Source: Misgurnus anguillicaudatus (lineage: Eukaryota > Chordata > Actinopteri > Cypriniformes > Cobitidae). Taken from it: DNA of 64,000 nt. This document shows positions 24,146 to 35,182 of the stretch, one piece after another. The notes beneath the pieces were generated by a model. It saw nothing but the letters and a program-made list of their open reading frames with translations. It had not been told where the DNA came from and did no database searches. Location: positions 13,312,001 to 13,376,000 of the forward strand of contig NC_073358.2 of the NCBI RefSeq assembly GCF_027580225.2. The letters run 5' to 3'. Both the position numbers and the translations under genes were made by a program. How positions within the stretch are numbered: position 1 is the stretch's first letter; each line of letters starts with the position of its first letter.

Positions 24146-24796
24146 TTTTAATAAAAGTTTATTTGTAAATGTATAGTTTGTTTATTATTCTCACTTTAAC
24201 AGGTGAAAAAAAACAAGTGAGATGGTAAAATCTTGGTAAAATGTTTTTCATTTAGTTGCCTAATAATTCTGCACACTAATAGTTGCCTAATAATGATGTA
24301 CATAGAAATATTCTCTTAAGAAAGCCAAAATGTCACTTTTACTACTTAAATGTTCAGGTTTGAGGGTTTGTTAACATTTTGAATTGACCAAGAGCCCTGT
24401 AGTTGTACAATAACAAAAGTAATCCTCAAAAATACAACTTGCCTAATAATTCTGCACACAGTGTAGACGCGTCAAACAAAACTCATGTTCACAGGCGAGT
24501 GCTTTGAAAAGCAGAAAAAAGCGGCCCGTCCTGTGTTGTCCATGCGTTTTAGATGTTTATGGACCCTAACGCAACAATTACTCTGTGGTCGGAAGTCGGT
24601 CCACAATCAACTTGGGCATAAAGCGGTGGGGACATCCCGCAAATTACGCGAATAGGGCTGCCGTGAGTGGTGGCAGCATAGTATGGGGACAGCAACCTTC
24701 AACCTGGTGGCATGATAACACCGGCCCTCATGGACAAAAAAACTAACCGGCCAACCGGGAATTCTCCCGGTCCACCCTATGCCCAATCCGGGCCTG

Positions 24797-25440
24797 GTCT
24801 TTGCTAAAAAAGGTTTACAACAGGATGAAACAACTATGGCTTTAGATCACTTTGCCACCATGTCATTTCGTTAGACGGGAAGATCCCGAAGAGCATTATC
24901 TTAAAGTTTATGTTTGGGTAGTGATATGCAGATTTGGACCAATCGCAATCTTTGATGGAATTATGGATCGTATTTTTCTGCGAAGACGCAATTATTAAAG
25001 AAACCGCTGCTCCATACATTAGGGCAGTGGTTCTCAATCCTGGTCCTGGAGCCCCACTGCTCTGCACGTTTTGTATGTCTCTCTTATCTGACAGACAATG
25101 AGATCTCTGCTAATGAGCTGATGATTTGAATCAGCTGTGTTAAACAAGGGAGACATACAAAATGTGCAGAGCAGTGGGGCTCCAGGACCAGGATTGAGAA
25201 CCACTGCATTAGGGAAACCTTCAGAGTCCACCACTGTTTTTTTCCAGGAAAATGATACGAAACACACTGCTGCAAGCCAAGTCATTGCCACAGAGGGAAT
25301 AAACTGGGTAAAGAGTCGACCAGAATCCCTGGATATGAATCTCACTGAGATGGTGTGGCATGCTCTAAAAAGATTATATTCAGAAACAAGCAAAACCAAA
25401 CACCAAATCTCATTTCACCAAAAGCTTATAATTAGGAAAT
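24797..25440 (+). pseudogene. Tc1-like transposase relic, 3' piece
   Basis: It resumes the relic broken at 19690. A frame contains VFFQENDTKHTAASQ and later WVKSRPESLDMNLTEMVWH, matching the Tc1 pattern QDN.PKHT...SPDLNPIE..W with key positions changed (D to E, DLNPIE to DMNLTE). Catalytically dead. Also interrupted by a hAT MITE at 25025-25206. Confidence 0.75.
25025..25206. mobile_element. 182-bp hAT MITE with perfect TSD CATTAGGG
   Basis: The ends are CAGTGGTTCTCAATCCTGG and its complement. The TIRs extend over about 60 bp, so the element is mostly a hairpin. CATTAGGG flanks it at 25017-25024 and 25207-25214. The CAGTGGTTCTCAA terminus is Charlie-like. Confidence 0.92.
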
Positions 25441-26675
25441 ACACACAACACGCTAAACTTATATTCTTCATATTTGTGTTTTAAAGTGGAAATGGTTGTA
25501 AAAAGAAAAATTATGCATTCTTACATAATAAGAATAACAATATGATACATTTATATTGTGCTCAAAATGCTTTACATATGGAAAGAGGAATTCTTCTCAA
25601 CCACCACCAATAAAGTTTCAAAATTCTTCGGCAATTAGGCATTTAACCTCATGTGAAGCGAACAAGAAAACATATGCTTACATACTTTATGGTCGCTGCA
25701 TGATATCTTCTTTTTTATTTTTACATATTTATATGTATAATACCTTTAATAATACCTTATTTCTTGCGCATAGGCAGTCAGTGGTATAATTGTTTTTATC
25801 ATTGCAGCCGTAATTCATAATGTAAGATCATAATGTACACACTGTAAAAAATTATTCAGTGGATGTGCAAATATCTCTAAAATAAATTATTAAAATCACT
25901 TAATAATATCTCTAAATGTCAAACCAAAATAAATGACTAGAAATAAAACAGATATTTCTGTGTAAAATGTAGATATTTTATTTGATGTATACAACTTAAT
26001 AATATAAGCATTTAATTTTCAGATTATTTTAATCAATTTGAGAATGCCAGACTTACATTATAAGTAGGCTAGTATATTTTAGTTTTTAAAACTGTAATAA
26101 TTGCTCATTTCAAATCAATATTATTTTTATTTAACATGCCTAACTTGATTTACTTTATTTTTTTAATAGTTTTACATTGCTTTTATTTAAGTAAATGTAG
26201 GCGATAAATAAATAAATAAATAAATAAGTAGAACAAATGTTTATTTAAAAATCCCATAGCCAACAGTTTTCAATCAGCAACAGAGAACTGAGCCTTTTGC
26301 GGATGACAAATGCCACAGAAACTCCGCAAAAATCCTGGTAAGTGTTGAGTTTATGAATATTTACACTTAAAATGTGATTTTATTTACTTACTACCTAGTT
26401 AAAAGTATAACACATTATCCCAGCAAAATTTATTCAACATCATTGCACATTTTATATTGTGTTTTATACAATGTAAAGTGAAACATAAATTATAAGTACA
26501 GTAATAAGGAAAGACGCTTTACAACCATGTTAAAACATTTGAATGCAAAAAGGAACTACATGTAAAATAATATAAATTAGTTAATGATATTGCGCAAATG
26601 CTCTCTGTCTTTTCAAGGGTCTTCGCAAAATACCGGTTTGTTATAAGACAAAGGATGCGAGTTTGAGTTGGATTT
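25441..26675. other. AT-rich intron sequence, nothing recognised
   Basis: Contains a short (AAAT)n run near 26207-26225. No ORF above noise, and no terminal repeats identified. Confidence 0.5.
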
Positions 26676-27180
26676 TGATCAATTCAATTTCAATTTCAAG
26701 TTTATTGTCCACAAAAAGTGGAAATTTGTCTTTGGCTCCACAGGTGGATTTCTAAAACACATACACAATGAATCAGGGCCGGAGTGGGACTCATTTTCAG
26801 CCCTGGAATTTCATGCCTTAGACCGGCCCACTTTAGTTCACGACTGACTATTAAAATAATATCTTTAAACCCTCAGTAGTATAAGTCTGCAGTAGTGCAC
26901 TGTTCTCTGCAGCCTTGCAATTCACTGTATTTTTCAAATATATAATTTCATATTCCGTGCAAATGCAGTAAACAATTATAATTTTTGCCATAATCATGCA
27001 GCCCTACCATAAGACCATAATATTACTAAAGTAAACTTATTCAAAAACTAAAGGAAACAAATTAGTTTGTTTTCCTCTATATTTCTATTTCTAAAAAATG
27101 GTGAGTCTTGAGATTAACTGTTGGGTTGATAACGTTTGGAAACCCACACAAGCAAGATTTATCAAGTATGCATTGGAAAC

Positions 27181-27707
27181 CAGAGGTGGAAAGTAACGAA
27201 TTACATTTACTCGCGTTACTGTAATTGAGTAGTTTTTTTGTGTATTTTTACTTTTTTGAGTAGTTTTTAAAATCTGTACTTTTACTTTTACTTAAGTATG
27301 TTTTATTTAAAGTATTGTACTTCGCTACATTTTAAATCATATCCGTTACTGAGTAAAAAAATATTTTAAAAAGGAAGGTGATAAAGACGCGCAACGGATG
27401 TAAATGGGCGGGGCTCGGGGGAACGCGCAAAAAAAAAACATGGAGACGGACGAGACAGGCGCGCGCTAATGCAGACCCGCCTCAGTTCAAATCTTATGAA
27501 AGAAACCCCTGGTCATATTTAAGTGACCACTATCCACTGACGCGAAGCGAGTGTTTCATTTCTATGAAAGGTAGGATTCATGCTCTTAAGTACGAAATTG
27601 CACGACACGTTTTTAATACCATGCGCATTATCTTCCGAGGTCTAGCAGCTTCGCGTCAAGTCAAACACAACTTCAAAACGTCCTCGAGAATGCGCAGGTC
27701 ATTAGAC

Positions 27708-27746
<39 letters not shown>

Positions 27747-28369
27747 CAAGAGAGAGAGAGCGCACAAGAGAGAGAGAGCACGCGCGCGAGAGAGAGAGAG
27801 AAGAATAAAGGTCGTACCCAGGTCAAGGAAGTAAGAAGATAATAAACGTGTCAAATGTATATAGACATGGCACTCATCTCATTATATGCTCATTTAAACT
27901 AGATATATAGTTTAATAAAATAATGTATGTTACCAGCAAATCCATCAATTACAACCTTACTATAGTGATTGTATTTACTAGCTGCTGACCACCTTCAAAA
28001 GTGCATAACTCACATGTAAAAATCATTAAACAATTCCATAAATGTTTCTTACTTTAAAAAAGCTTTTTATTTTATTAACTTTTTGTTATTGCACTTTCAT
28101 TGTAAAGATGTTTCTACAATTAAACACAACTAGTTTGAGATGTATATTCCCTTGTCGTTTTTGAACTATACTAGAATCCTCCACCTTTTCCCGCTGTAAA
28201 AAAGTAACTTTTACTCTGAGTAAAGTTAAAATGACTTACTTTTTACTTTTACTTGAGTAGATTTTTAGACAAGTAACTTTACTTTTACTTAAGTAAAATA
28301 TTATTAAAGTAACTTTACTTTTACTTAAGTACAATATTGTATTACTTTTTCCACCTCTGTTGGAAACAA
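27181..28369. mobile_element. hAT element with perfect TSD TTGGAAAC
   Basis: The ends are CAGAGGTGGAAAGTAAC and ATTACTTTTTCCACCTCTG. TTGGAAAC is at 27173-27180 and 28370-28377. The edges are rich in TTTACTTAAGTA-type sequence, with a (GA)n block at 27716-27800. Nested inside the hAT 26774-29162. No transposase. Confidence 0.93.
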
Positions 28370-28643
28370 ATGGAAAAAATCTGTATCTTTTTTTTAGTAC
28401 TTAGATCATGTCTATTGCTAAATAACGTAGGCCTACATTGTGTTAAAAAAAGAAAACGTCATGGATATACTTTTGAAACTACTTTTTTCAAATAAACTAA
28501 TGAGTTTTGCATCAAATAGATTTTTGTTCCTCTTGCAATAAACGATGAATAATGACTATTCATAGAGAATTCATCTAAGACTTGGATAAAAAAAATACGT
28601 TTTGTAAATTCTTTTCCTTTTAGAGGCCAGCCCGTTTGTATTA

Positions 28644-28864
28644 AGATGCGCTCAAGTTTATTTAAAATATAATAGACGCGCGGCCGGCAAGCGCACTCAA
28701 AAGACGCGCTCAAGTTTATTTTAAATATAGACGCGCGGCCGGCAAGCGCACTCAAAAGACGCGCTCAATTTTATTTTAAATATAGACGCGTGGCCGGCAA
28801 GCGCACTCAAAAGACGCGCTCAAGTTTATTTTAAATATAGATGCGCGGCCGGCAAGCGCACTCA
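28644..28864 (+). repeat. Minisatellite, about 57-bp unit, 4 copies
   Basis: Units of GACGCGCTCAAGTTTATTTT followed by GGCCGGCAAGCGCACTCAA start near 28645, 28702, 28758 and 28817. The sister hAT copy 1 has a single unit here (20308-20338 plus 21797-21815), so the array expanded in this copy. Confidence 0.88.
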
Positions 28865-29275
28865 ATATAAACGCGTCTGAAACAAAACTCGTGTTCAAGT
28901 AAGCGCTTTGAAAACCAGAAGACAGCGGCACGTCCTGCGTTTCCCATGCGTTTTAGATGTCAATGAACCCTAATGCAAGAATTCTTCCAATAAGTGGTCG
29001 GGACTCGGGACACAATCAACTTGTGCATAAAGTGGCGGGGACATCTCTCACCCGCAAATACGCGTCATCCCGGTGGCATGACAACACCGGCCCTCGTGGC
29101 CAAAAAAAACAGACCGGCCCACCGGGAATCCTCCCGGTTCTCCCTATGGCCAATCCTGCCTGCAATGAATAGACAATAAATACAACAGACAAACAACACA
29201 GTAACCCTTACAAACAACACTAGATAACACCTTCACACACCAATATCAAAAAAAGATAAATATGGATATCATGGC

Positions 29276-29518
29276 CTATTGTGAGTTCAGTAATGATATA
29301 GCGCTCGGTATAAATGACTTTTTGTAAATATTTTTGGTTGCTAATGCAGCTGTGTACCTCCTTTCTGATGGTAATTTCCTAAATTCTGTGAATACAGGAT
29401 GCACTGGGTCCGACACAATGTGGTGGGTCTTACGTCTCATATGTGTAGTATATAAATCTGCCAATTGTCCCTGTCCTTTACCAACAATTTTATTGCCCAG
29501 CTTAACAATTCTGGATAG
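29276..29518 (-). pseudogene. L2-like ORF2 C-terminal tail
   Basis: Reads LSRIVKLGNKIVGKGQ...LPSERRYTAALATKN..KKSFIPSAISLLNSQ then a stop. This is the usual LINE C-terminus (LPSGRR...R..NSF.P.A..LLN in relatives). It continues directly from NLGVKNRNK at 30802 once the hAT 29527-30793 is removed. Confidence 0.85.
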
Positions 29519-29526
29519 TTTGTTTC

Positions 29527-30793
29527 TAGGGGTGCACCAAAATTTCGGTCGCCAAAAATTTTGGCCGAAAATGGCATTATCGGTTTTGGTCCGGAAAAAA
29601 AATCCAGTCGAAAATGTCAACCGCGCTCCTCCCATCTGTGCGCTAGTGCTTGGGTTTCACTCACGGTGATCAGTCGTCACCCACCCCTCCCCTTCGTACT
29701 CAAGCAGGTTTCGGTCGAGCTGTTTGCACGTGTCTGCAAAGATTTAGAGAGAGTCGCGCTAATGTGTCTCATACTGTAATCCATTAACATACATTTGGTG
29801 AATAAAGCAACGAAACACATCGTAACATTTTTATGTGGAGAGACTGCTGTGCTGTTTGGGATTCACCCTCCTCTCTCTGGGTGCGCGCTCGTTTAAGTGC
29901 CCTAAATAGTGCACATACGAGAGAGACGCGTTAAAAAAAACAAGAAACATAAAATCTCTCTGTTATTGACAGGGCACATATAAACAAAATTATCTCCACA
30001 GTATTCTTTTTCTAATAAAAACATTTGTTTATGTCTTAAGTGTATGTATAGATTACAGTCAGATAAACCTACTTAAAGGGATACTTCACCGATTTAGCAT
30101 TCAGCTTTGTATCTGTAGAAACCCGGCAGTATTACTGAATGACCATGTTTCCCTCCCTCATTTCCCCCTGAGAGGAGAGATATCTGCATTTTGGTTCTGC
30201 AAAAAAGTCCTCCGATGATGTAATATGACGATTTTTGCATCATCGGAGGACTTTTTTGCAGAACCAAAATGCAGATATCTCTCCTCTCAGGGGGAAATGA
30301 TGGAGGGAAACATGGTCATTCAGTAATACTGCAGGGTTTCTACAGATACAAAGCTGAATGCCAAATCGGCGAAGCATCCCCCCAAGTCTGTGTCATTAAT
30401 GGTAATCAAACAACCCATGACAAAGAGACAAATATATATAAAAAATAATATATTTAATTTATTGTGTTATGATTCATTTAATTTGATTTCTGTACCTAAT
30501 GCTAATTTCAGACCTTATTAATGTACAACTTTATTCTTTTTTATAAATGTTTGCAATTTCTTTATTGTTTATTAGATTTTTCCCGCCAGCTTTTTGCTGA
30601 TCCGAAAAATAATCTGATCTGTGCCTCAAAAACTGTTTTTTGATCCATCACACACCCCTAGTAAAGTTAGTACACAGTGATAACCATAAATGCAATTGTA
30701 CTAATAATAGGCATAATAATTTCTTTCGGTTTTTCGGCCTTGGTTTCCTTTTTTCAGTTTTCGGCCAAGAATTTTTATTTCGGTGCATCCCTA
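29527..30793. mobile_element. hAT element with perfect TSD TTTGTTTC
   Basis: The ends are TAGGGGTGCACCAAAATTTC and GAAATAAAAATTC-type inverse closing in CGGTGCATCCCTA. TTTGTTTC is at 29519-29526 and 30794-30801. It breaks the L2-like ORF2 between the RT and the C-terminal tail. It carries the 305-bp palindrome. Non-autonomous. Confidence 0.93.
30077..30381. repeat. 305-bp near-perfect palindrome (TTAA-type element)
   Basis: The left arm from AGGGATACTTCACCGATTT mirrors the right arm ending ATCGGCGAAGCATCCC. The arms are about 144 bp with only a handful of mismatches, and the loop is about 17 bp around 30228. A TTAA precedes the left end (30073-30076). The right side reads CCCAAG, so that TTAA is lost or mutated. 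Confidence 0.92.
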
Positions 30794-30801
30794 TTTGTTT
30801 C

Positions 30802-32210
30802 TGTTCTTAACCCCCAGGTTTCCAAACCAGGTACACATATTGAATGTCAGCACACTCTCAATCAAACTCCTATACACAGTCTCTAGAATTTCCTTTCTGA
30901 CCCCATATGAGTTCAGCTTCCTAAGTAAATATAGGCGCTGCATTGCCTTTTTAAAAATATACTCAGTGTGTTTAGTAAAACTAAGAGTGGAATCAAAGAA
31001 TGTTCCTAAATATTTGAACTCCTCTACCTCCTCTACCTTTTTATTATTGATTACAGCAGGTATAAGATCATGGCAGGAATTTTTCCGCCTCATTATCACC
31101 ATCTCTTTGGTCTTCCCTTCATTAAGGAGAAGGGCACTATCATGGCACCATTTAATAAGCTCCTCAATAACATTAAAATATACAGATTGGTTGACCGTAT
31201 TCCCAGCCTGCATTAGACCAACAACAACCATATCATCAGCATACTTATACAAGTGACAGGTGGAGTTCATAATATGCATTTCATTGGTATACAAAGAAAA
31301 CAGGACAGGTGAAAGAACGCAACCTTGTGGTGCCCCCGTATTTAAAATGACAGTCTCAGAGGTAATGCCACTGAATACAACTCTTTGTGGTCGATCTGTA
31401 AGGAATTCTTTTATCCACTGCACAAGGAAACTATTTGTGCCAATTTCACAAAGTCTTTTAAATAAAATATGTTTCTGCATACAGTTAAAAGCTGAACTGA
31501 AGTCAATAAATAATAGTCTTGCATAGTTTTTTGGCTGCTGCATGTGTTTGCTAACCGTGTTCATCAGTGTCAATGTTGCGTCACCCGTTCCCCGCCCCCT
31601 CTTATATGCAAATTGGAGTGGGTCAAAATGTTCTTCAAGTGAGGATGAAAGATGGTTAACTATTACCCTCTCCATACTGGTCAAAGCAACTGGCCTAAAA
31701 TCATTAAGCTCTGTGGCTTGAGATTTCTAAGGGACAGGAACTATATGTGAAATTTTCCATGACTTTGGAACTTGATGGTTATTCAATAAAAGCTGAAACA
31801 GTTTTGTGAACACAGGGGTGAGCTCAAACCTACATGTTTTAATCACCCTAGCCTTAAGTCCATCCGGGCCGGGAGCTTTGCCTAATTTAATTCTGGCTAA
31901 AATGGTTGCTACCTCTGTCTCCATCAGTGTTATTGGTGAGTGTGCAGTTGTATTGTTCAATATATCAAAATCAATGTCATCAGAGTTATTATATAAAGGG
32001 AGATCAAATCTTGAATAGAATTGATTTAGATCATTTGCAAATGACACCCCTTTATTCTCTAGTGCATTATGTTTCCTCCCCTTCCTTCCCATCATGACAT
32101 TAAGTCCATTCCAGGCTGCCCTAGCATTACCAGAGCAAAGTTGACTCTCTACCTTTTCTTTATATTTCAGTTTATTTCGCTTTATTATTGACCTCAGTTC
32201 CCTCCGTTTC
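30802..32210 (-). pseudogene. L2-like reverse transcriptase domain
   Basis: Contains GKAPGPDGLKARVIKTC, then PVP-stop-KSQ (in-frame stop at 31725-31727), then FADY-type RT motifs: LLFIDFSSAF (motif A), GAPQGCVLSPVLF (motif B), YADDMVVV with the catalytic Asp pair intact, LNEGKTKEM and FKYLGTFFDS. A second stop at 32210-32212 separates it from the endonuclease. RT copies LINE RNA at the nicked target. The ORF ends at the hAT insertion (30801). Confidence 0.9.
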
Positions 32211-32212
32211 AG

Positions 32213-33256
32213 CTAAACAAGATCATGTTCCCTATTAATAAAAGCGGCCCTCCTCTCCCTTATACACTTTTTCATTTCTGCAGAGGCCTCTAATTTATCA
32301 TTAGGGTAGACTGTAATCAGTTTCTTAGTAGTGACATTAGCTTCACAAAAATTCATATATTCAGTAACAGTCTCAGTTACTTCATCCATGTCATTACAAC
32401 ATTCAAAAAACATTTGCCAGTCTGTATCTCCAAAACAATCACGGAGCATCTCCTGACTCCTAACGTCCCATACTTGAATCTCCTTAACAACCGTTTGTTC
32501 TCGTTTAACTTTGGCTCTGTATTTGGGAAGCAAATGAATAACATTATGATCCGATTTCCCTAATGGCGCATGGCAAAGTGCTCTGTACGCGTCAGGTATG
32601 TTACCAAAGCATCGATCGAGAGTTCTAGTTTCTCTGGTTGGGCAGTTTATATACTGATAAAGCGTAGGAAGATGGTTTGCTAAATCACAGTTATTAAAAT
32701 CTCTGAGTACAAACACTGGCTGATTTGGTGAACGTAAGAGTGCGGCATTATAGCTTTCAGCTATCCTACCTGCAGCCTCTTGATGTTTTGTTCCAGGTAC
32801 GTACGCCAGGATGATTGTGATTTGACCAAATTCCCTTGGGAGATAGAAAGGCCGAAACGATACAGTCAGAATTTCGTACTCCGGAGTACAGACTTGTTCC
32901 TGAATATGCATCTGCGTAGCCCATTTATTGTCCATAAATATGCATAATCCCCCGCCAATTGATTTCCTTGACAGGAGCTCATCTCTATCTGCCCGTATTG
33001 TTGTATATCCATCAATAGATACCGCTGTTTCAGGTTTTAACCATGTCTCTGTTAAGCAAATTAGATTGCATAGCTTGAAATCTTTTTCAAAGTTTACCCG
33101 AGCAGCTAATTCCTCAACCTTATTATTAAGGGAGCGCATGTTGGAGAGTGTAATGACAGGTAGAGGAAATCTGGAGCCGCGTCTCCTCAGTCTCGCACGT
33201 ACTCCTCCTCTCGAACCTCGTTTCTTTGCCTTTATGTTCTTTCTTATTATAGTCAT
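32213..33256 (-). pseudogene. L2-like endonuclease domain (348 codons open)
   Basis: Apurinic-type endonuclease motifs occur in order: SNMRSLNNKVEEL, LTETWL, GGGLCIF, ILAYVPG, RDFNNCDL and the terminal SDHNVIHL. The catalytic Glu, Asp/Asn and SDH residues are present, although the usual GDFN reads RDFN. This domain nicks target DNA to prime reverse transcription. The start ATG at 33256 overlaps the stop of the upstream frame by ATGA, most simply a frameshift in a once single ORF. Confidence 0.88.
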
Positions 33257-33495
33257 CTCCCTTTGTGTTGTTTCAGAATTTCTGTACAGTCCATAGGAAT
33301 TAGATGTTCAAATTTGCCGGCTTGGTCCTGCAGCGTCAGCGGCTGATCTCTAGTATAGGTTAAAACAGCGTGGGCATCATGTCCTCTGCTTGAGACGATC
33401 GCCGATAGCAGCAACACGATGTAAATTACCAGCCAGGACTTTAAGAATTCCATGTTAAAGCTACTCGTTTTGTTGTTGACAATCAGACCTATCAC
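33253..33495 (-). pseudogene. L2-like LINE N-terminal segment, hydrophobic start
   Basis: An 80-codon frame. From its second Met it reads MEFLKSWLVIYIVLLLSAIV then SSRGHDA, a signal-peptide-like hydrophobic stretch, followed by a charged segment to LKQHKGR. It is followed without a gap by the endonuclease in another frame. Whether it was part of the same protein cannot be decided here. Confidence 0.6.
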
Positions 33496-33500
33496 ATTGA

Positions 33501-33944
33501 CGTTTTTTAGACGAAGTTAATGGACTAACGAAGTTAATGAACAAACAAACAGGAAAACCACCTGACGTGAAGCGCTGGGTCAGCAGATGTACCACGCCCC
33601 GGAAATACATAGATGAAGACTGGGTATGTGACTGTTTATGCCACTGGGAAAAGAAAACTTGCGTGCCTGTGTATAACATCAAAGTACTGCCAGAGCACTA
33701 AGAATCTCTGTCATGTTACTTCAATATAATACAGTATGCTCAGCATGGTCAGTACAGCCTACATGAAACACAACATGTTTGGTATTTCCTGCGGCAAAGA
33801 GATAATCCCCCGTTATGCAGAATCCCAGAGAATGCCGCAAGTGCCAAAAAAAAAAATGCTTGCACGATTCTTCTCTCTGAGACGCACATTTTTAAAGGCC
33901 ACATCTGTATGTTACAGTGCTGCTATGAACTGGCAAATGACTTA
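33501..33944. other. Intron sequence, nothing recognised
   Basis: Contains two GAAGTTAATG direct repeats near 33514 and 33531, just upstream of the LINE start. Otherwise featureless. Confidence 0.4.
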
Positions 33945-34788
33945 GGGCATTTTCACATCTGTAATTCGGTTCATTTGGTCCGGACCAAGAGCAAAAAATT
34001 ATACATTGTAACTTTTTCAGCAGTTTTGGTTCCATTTCACACCACACTGATTGCTCTGATCCGCACCAGTTGAAACAAACCAAAATTCTGTCATGTGATA
34101 AGATCAACATTACTCATTGGCCATATTTCCAATATTTGAACGTATTTCCTAAACGGCTTCTCGATTGGTCAGAATCAACGTGCGGGAAATTCCAACGGAA
34201 CCCCCGGAAGAAAACAAAAGAAGGATAATACAGCAGACACCACGGACAGACGGCTGCGTGCTGTAATTATGTCTCAGTGGTTGTTATACATAGTTTGTAT
34301 ACAGCACTCTCTAGACAAACCGTTCATTTTCAGAATTAATCGTGGATGCGGCTTGAAAACAACATTTAATGCACTACAAACGGCGAAGACAAAAAATTTC
34401 TGAGGCTCCGCCCGCACCTCCTCGCAACTCCAGGTATGTCCGCGATCTGTCATTGTGCTAATATTGCTAATAGAAACTGTCAACGAACACTTCCTTATCC
34501 GATAATGCACTGCGCAGTTGACTACGGCAGCTGGTTTAGTCCAAAATGCGCAGTACTTTTGCAGTTAGGTCGGTTTGATCTCGGATCATGTTCTCACCAC
34601 AAACAAACCGCTCTAGAGTTCGTTTGAAAGTGTACCGAGACCACCTCTGCAAGGTGGTCTCAGTCCGCTTTTGGTGCACACCAGAGTTCGATTGCTGCAT
34701 TCTCACCTGCCCAAACGAACCGTACCAACTGAGCAATCGAACTCTGGTACAATTCAATCGAACTAAACAAGGCAGGTGTGAAAACCCC
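33945..34788. mobile_element. 844-bp Harbinger-like MITE, TSD TTA
   Basis: The ends are GGGCATTTTCACATCTG and AGGTGTGAAAACCCC, each flanked by TTA (33942-33944, 34789-34791). The interior has many GAACTCTGGT/GAACCGAA-type short inverted repeats. It lies 54 bp from the donor of skic3 exon E. Confidence 0.7.
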
Positions 34789-34842
34789 TTAAGTTAACAA
34801 ATACCAAAATCAAACAATTTCTAAAATACATTGTTGTAGTAC

Positions 34843-34944
34843 CTTGACTGGAAGATGTGATACTGTCAGAGTATCTATGCATTTTTAGCTGAGCCTGGGA
34901 TAGATTACACAATCCGATGACGGAACAGCACCTTTGTTTCAGTC
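34843..34944 (-). CDS. skic3: skic3 exon E (33 codons)
   Basis: The exon reads LKQRCCSVIGLCNLSQAQLKMHRYSDSITSSSQ. The acceptor is tatgcttgcag before GACTG. The donor is CAAG followed by gtacta. Vertebrate SKIC3 has an equivalent segment ending AQ.KMHR....S.SQ. Phase is 1 at both ends. The exon precedes a 28.1-kb intron. A Harbinger-like MITE ends only 54 bp from its donor (33945-34788). Confidence 0.9.
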
Positions 34945-35182
34945 CTGCAAGCATAACAATAAATGATAAAACATAATGATTGTGTTAAACATAATGCTTA
35001 TTAACGGTGTATTACAAGAAACAGGATCAATATTCAATTAAACAACACCAACAACAGTGACACACATACTGGTCCTGACTTCCGGTTTAATTGGATTAAA
35101 AGTTTCATTAAGAATAATGACAATTTTATACTCAAAATATAAAGCATCTGTGAGTTAATTAATTATATAAACACATACTCAC

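Larger units (their letters stand above)
21821..24463. mobile_element. Foldback Tc1/mariner (DD37E) element
   Basis: Both ends carry CACTGTGTGCAGAATTATTA as inverted repeats, with TA on each side. The two halves are inverted copies of each other around 23690, once the TTAA element at 21969-23157 is removed. Each half holds the C-terminal part of a transposase, antisense on the left and sense on the right. The original 5' half was replaced by an inverted copy of the 3' half. Confidence 0.85.
19691..24796. mobile_element. hAT element (CAGGGCC family) copy 1, with nested insertions
   Basis: The left end is CAGGGCCAGATTGGGACTC; the right end is CCCAATCCGGGCCTG. The 8-bp TSD has one mismatch (19683-19690, 24797-24804). 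It shares GACCGGCCCACTTTAGTTCA and other blocks with copy 2 at 26774-29162. It is inflated by a LINE (20339-21796) and a foldback mariner (21821-24463), so its own sequence is about 1.0 kb. No transposase is visible. Confidence 0.85.
26774..29162. mobile_element. hAT element (CAGGGCC family) copy 2, TSD CAATGAAT
   Basis: The left end is CAGGGCCGGAGTGGGACTC; the right end is GGCCAATCCTGCCTG. CAATGAAT flanks both sides exactly (26766-26773, 29163-29170). It is inserted in the 3' region of the L2-like LINE and contains a second hAT (27181-28369) and a 57-bp minisatellite (28644-28864). Confidence 0.92.
26676..33500 (-). mobile_element. L2-like LINE, nearly full length, interrupted twice
   Basis: A non-LTR retrotransposon on the minus strand: N-terminal segment (33253-33495), endonuclease (32213-33256), reverse transcriptase (30802-32095), C-terminal tail (29276-29518), then 3' UTR and a short A/T-rich tail at about 26676. 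Removing the hATs at 26774-29162 and 29527-30793 leaves about 3.2 kb. Domain order and motifs such as YRAL.HAPLGKSDH fit the L2 clade. At least two in-frame stops and a frame change make it inactive. Confidence 0.85.
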
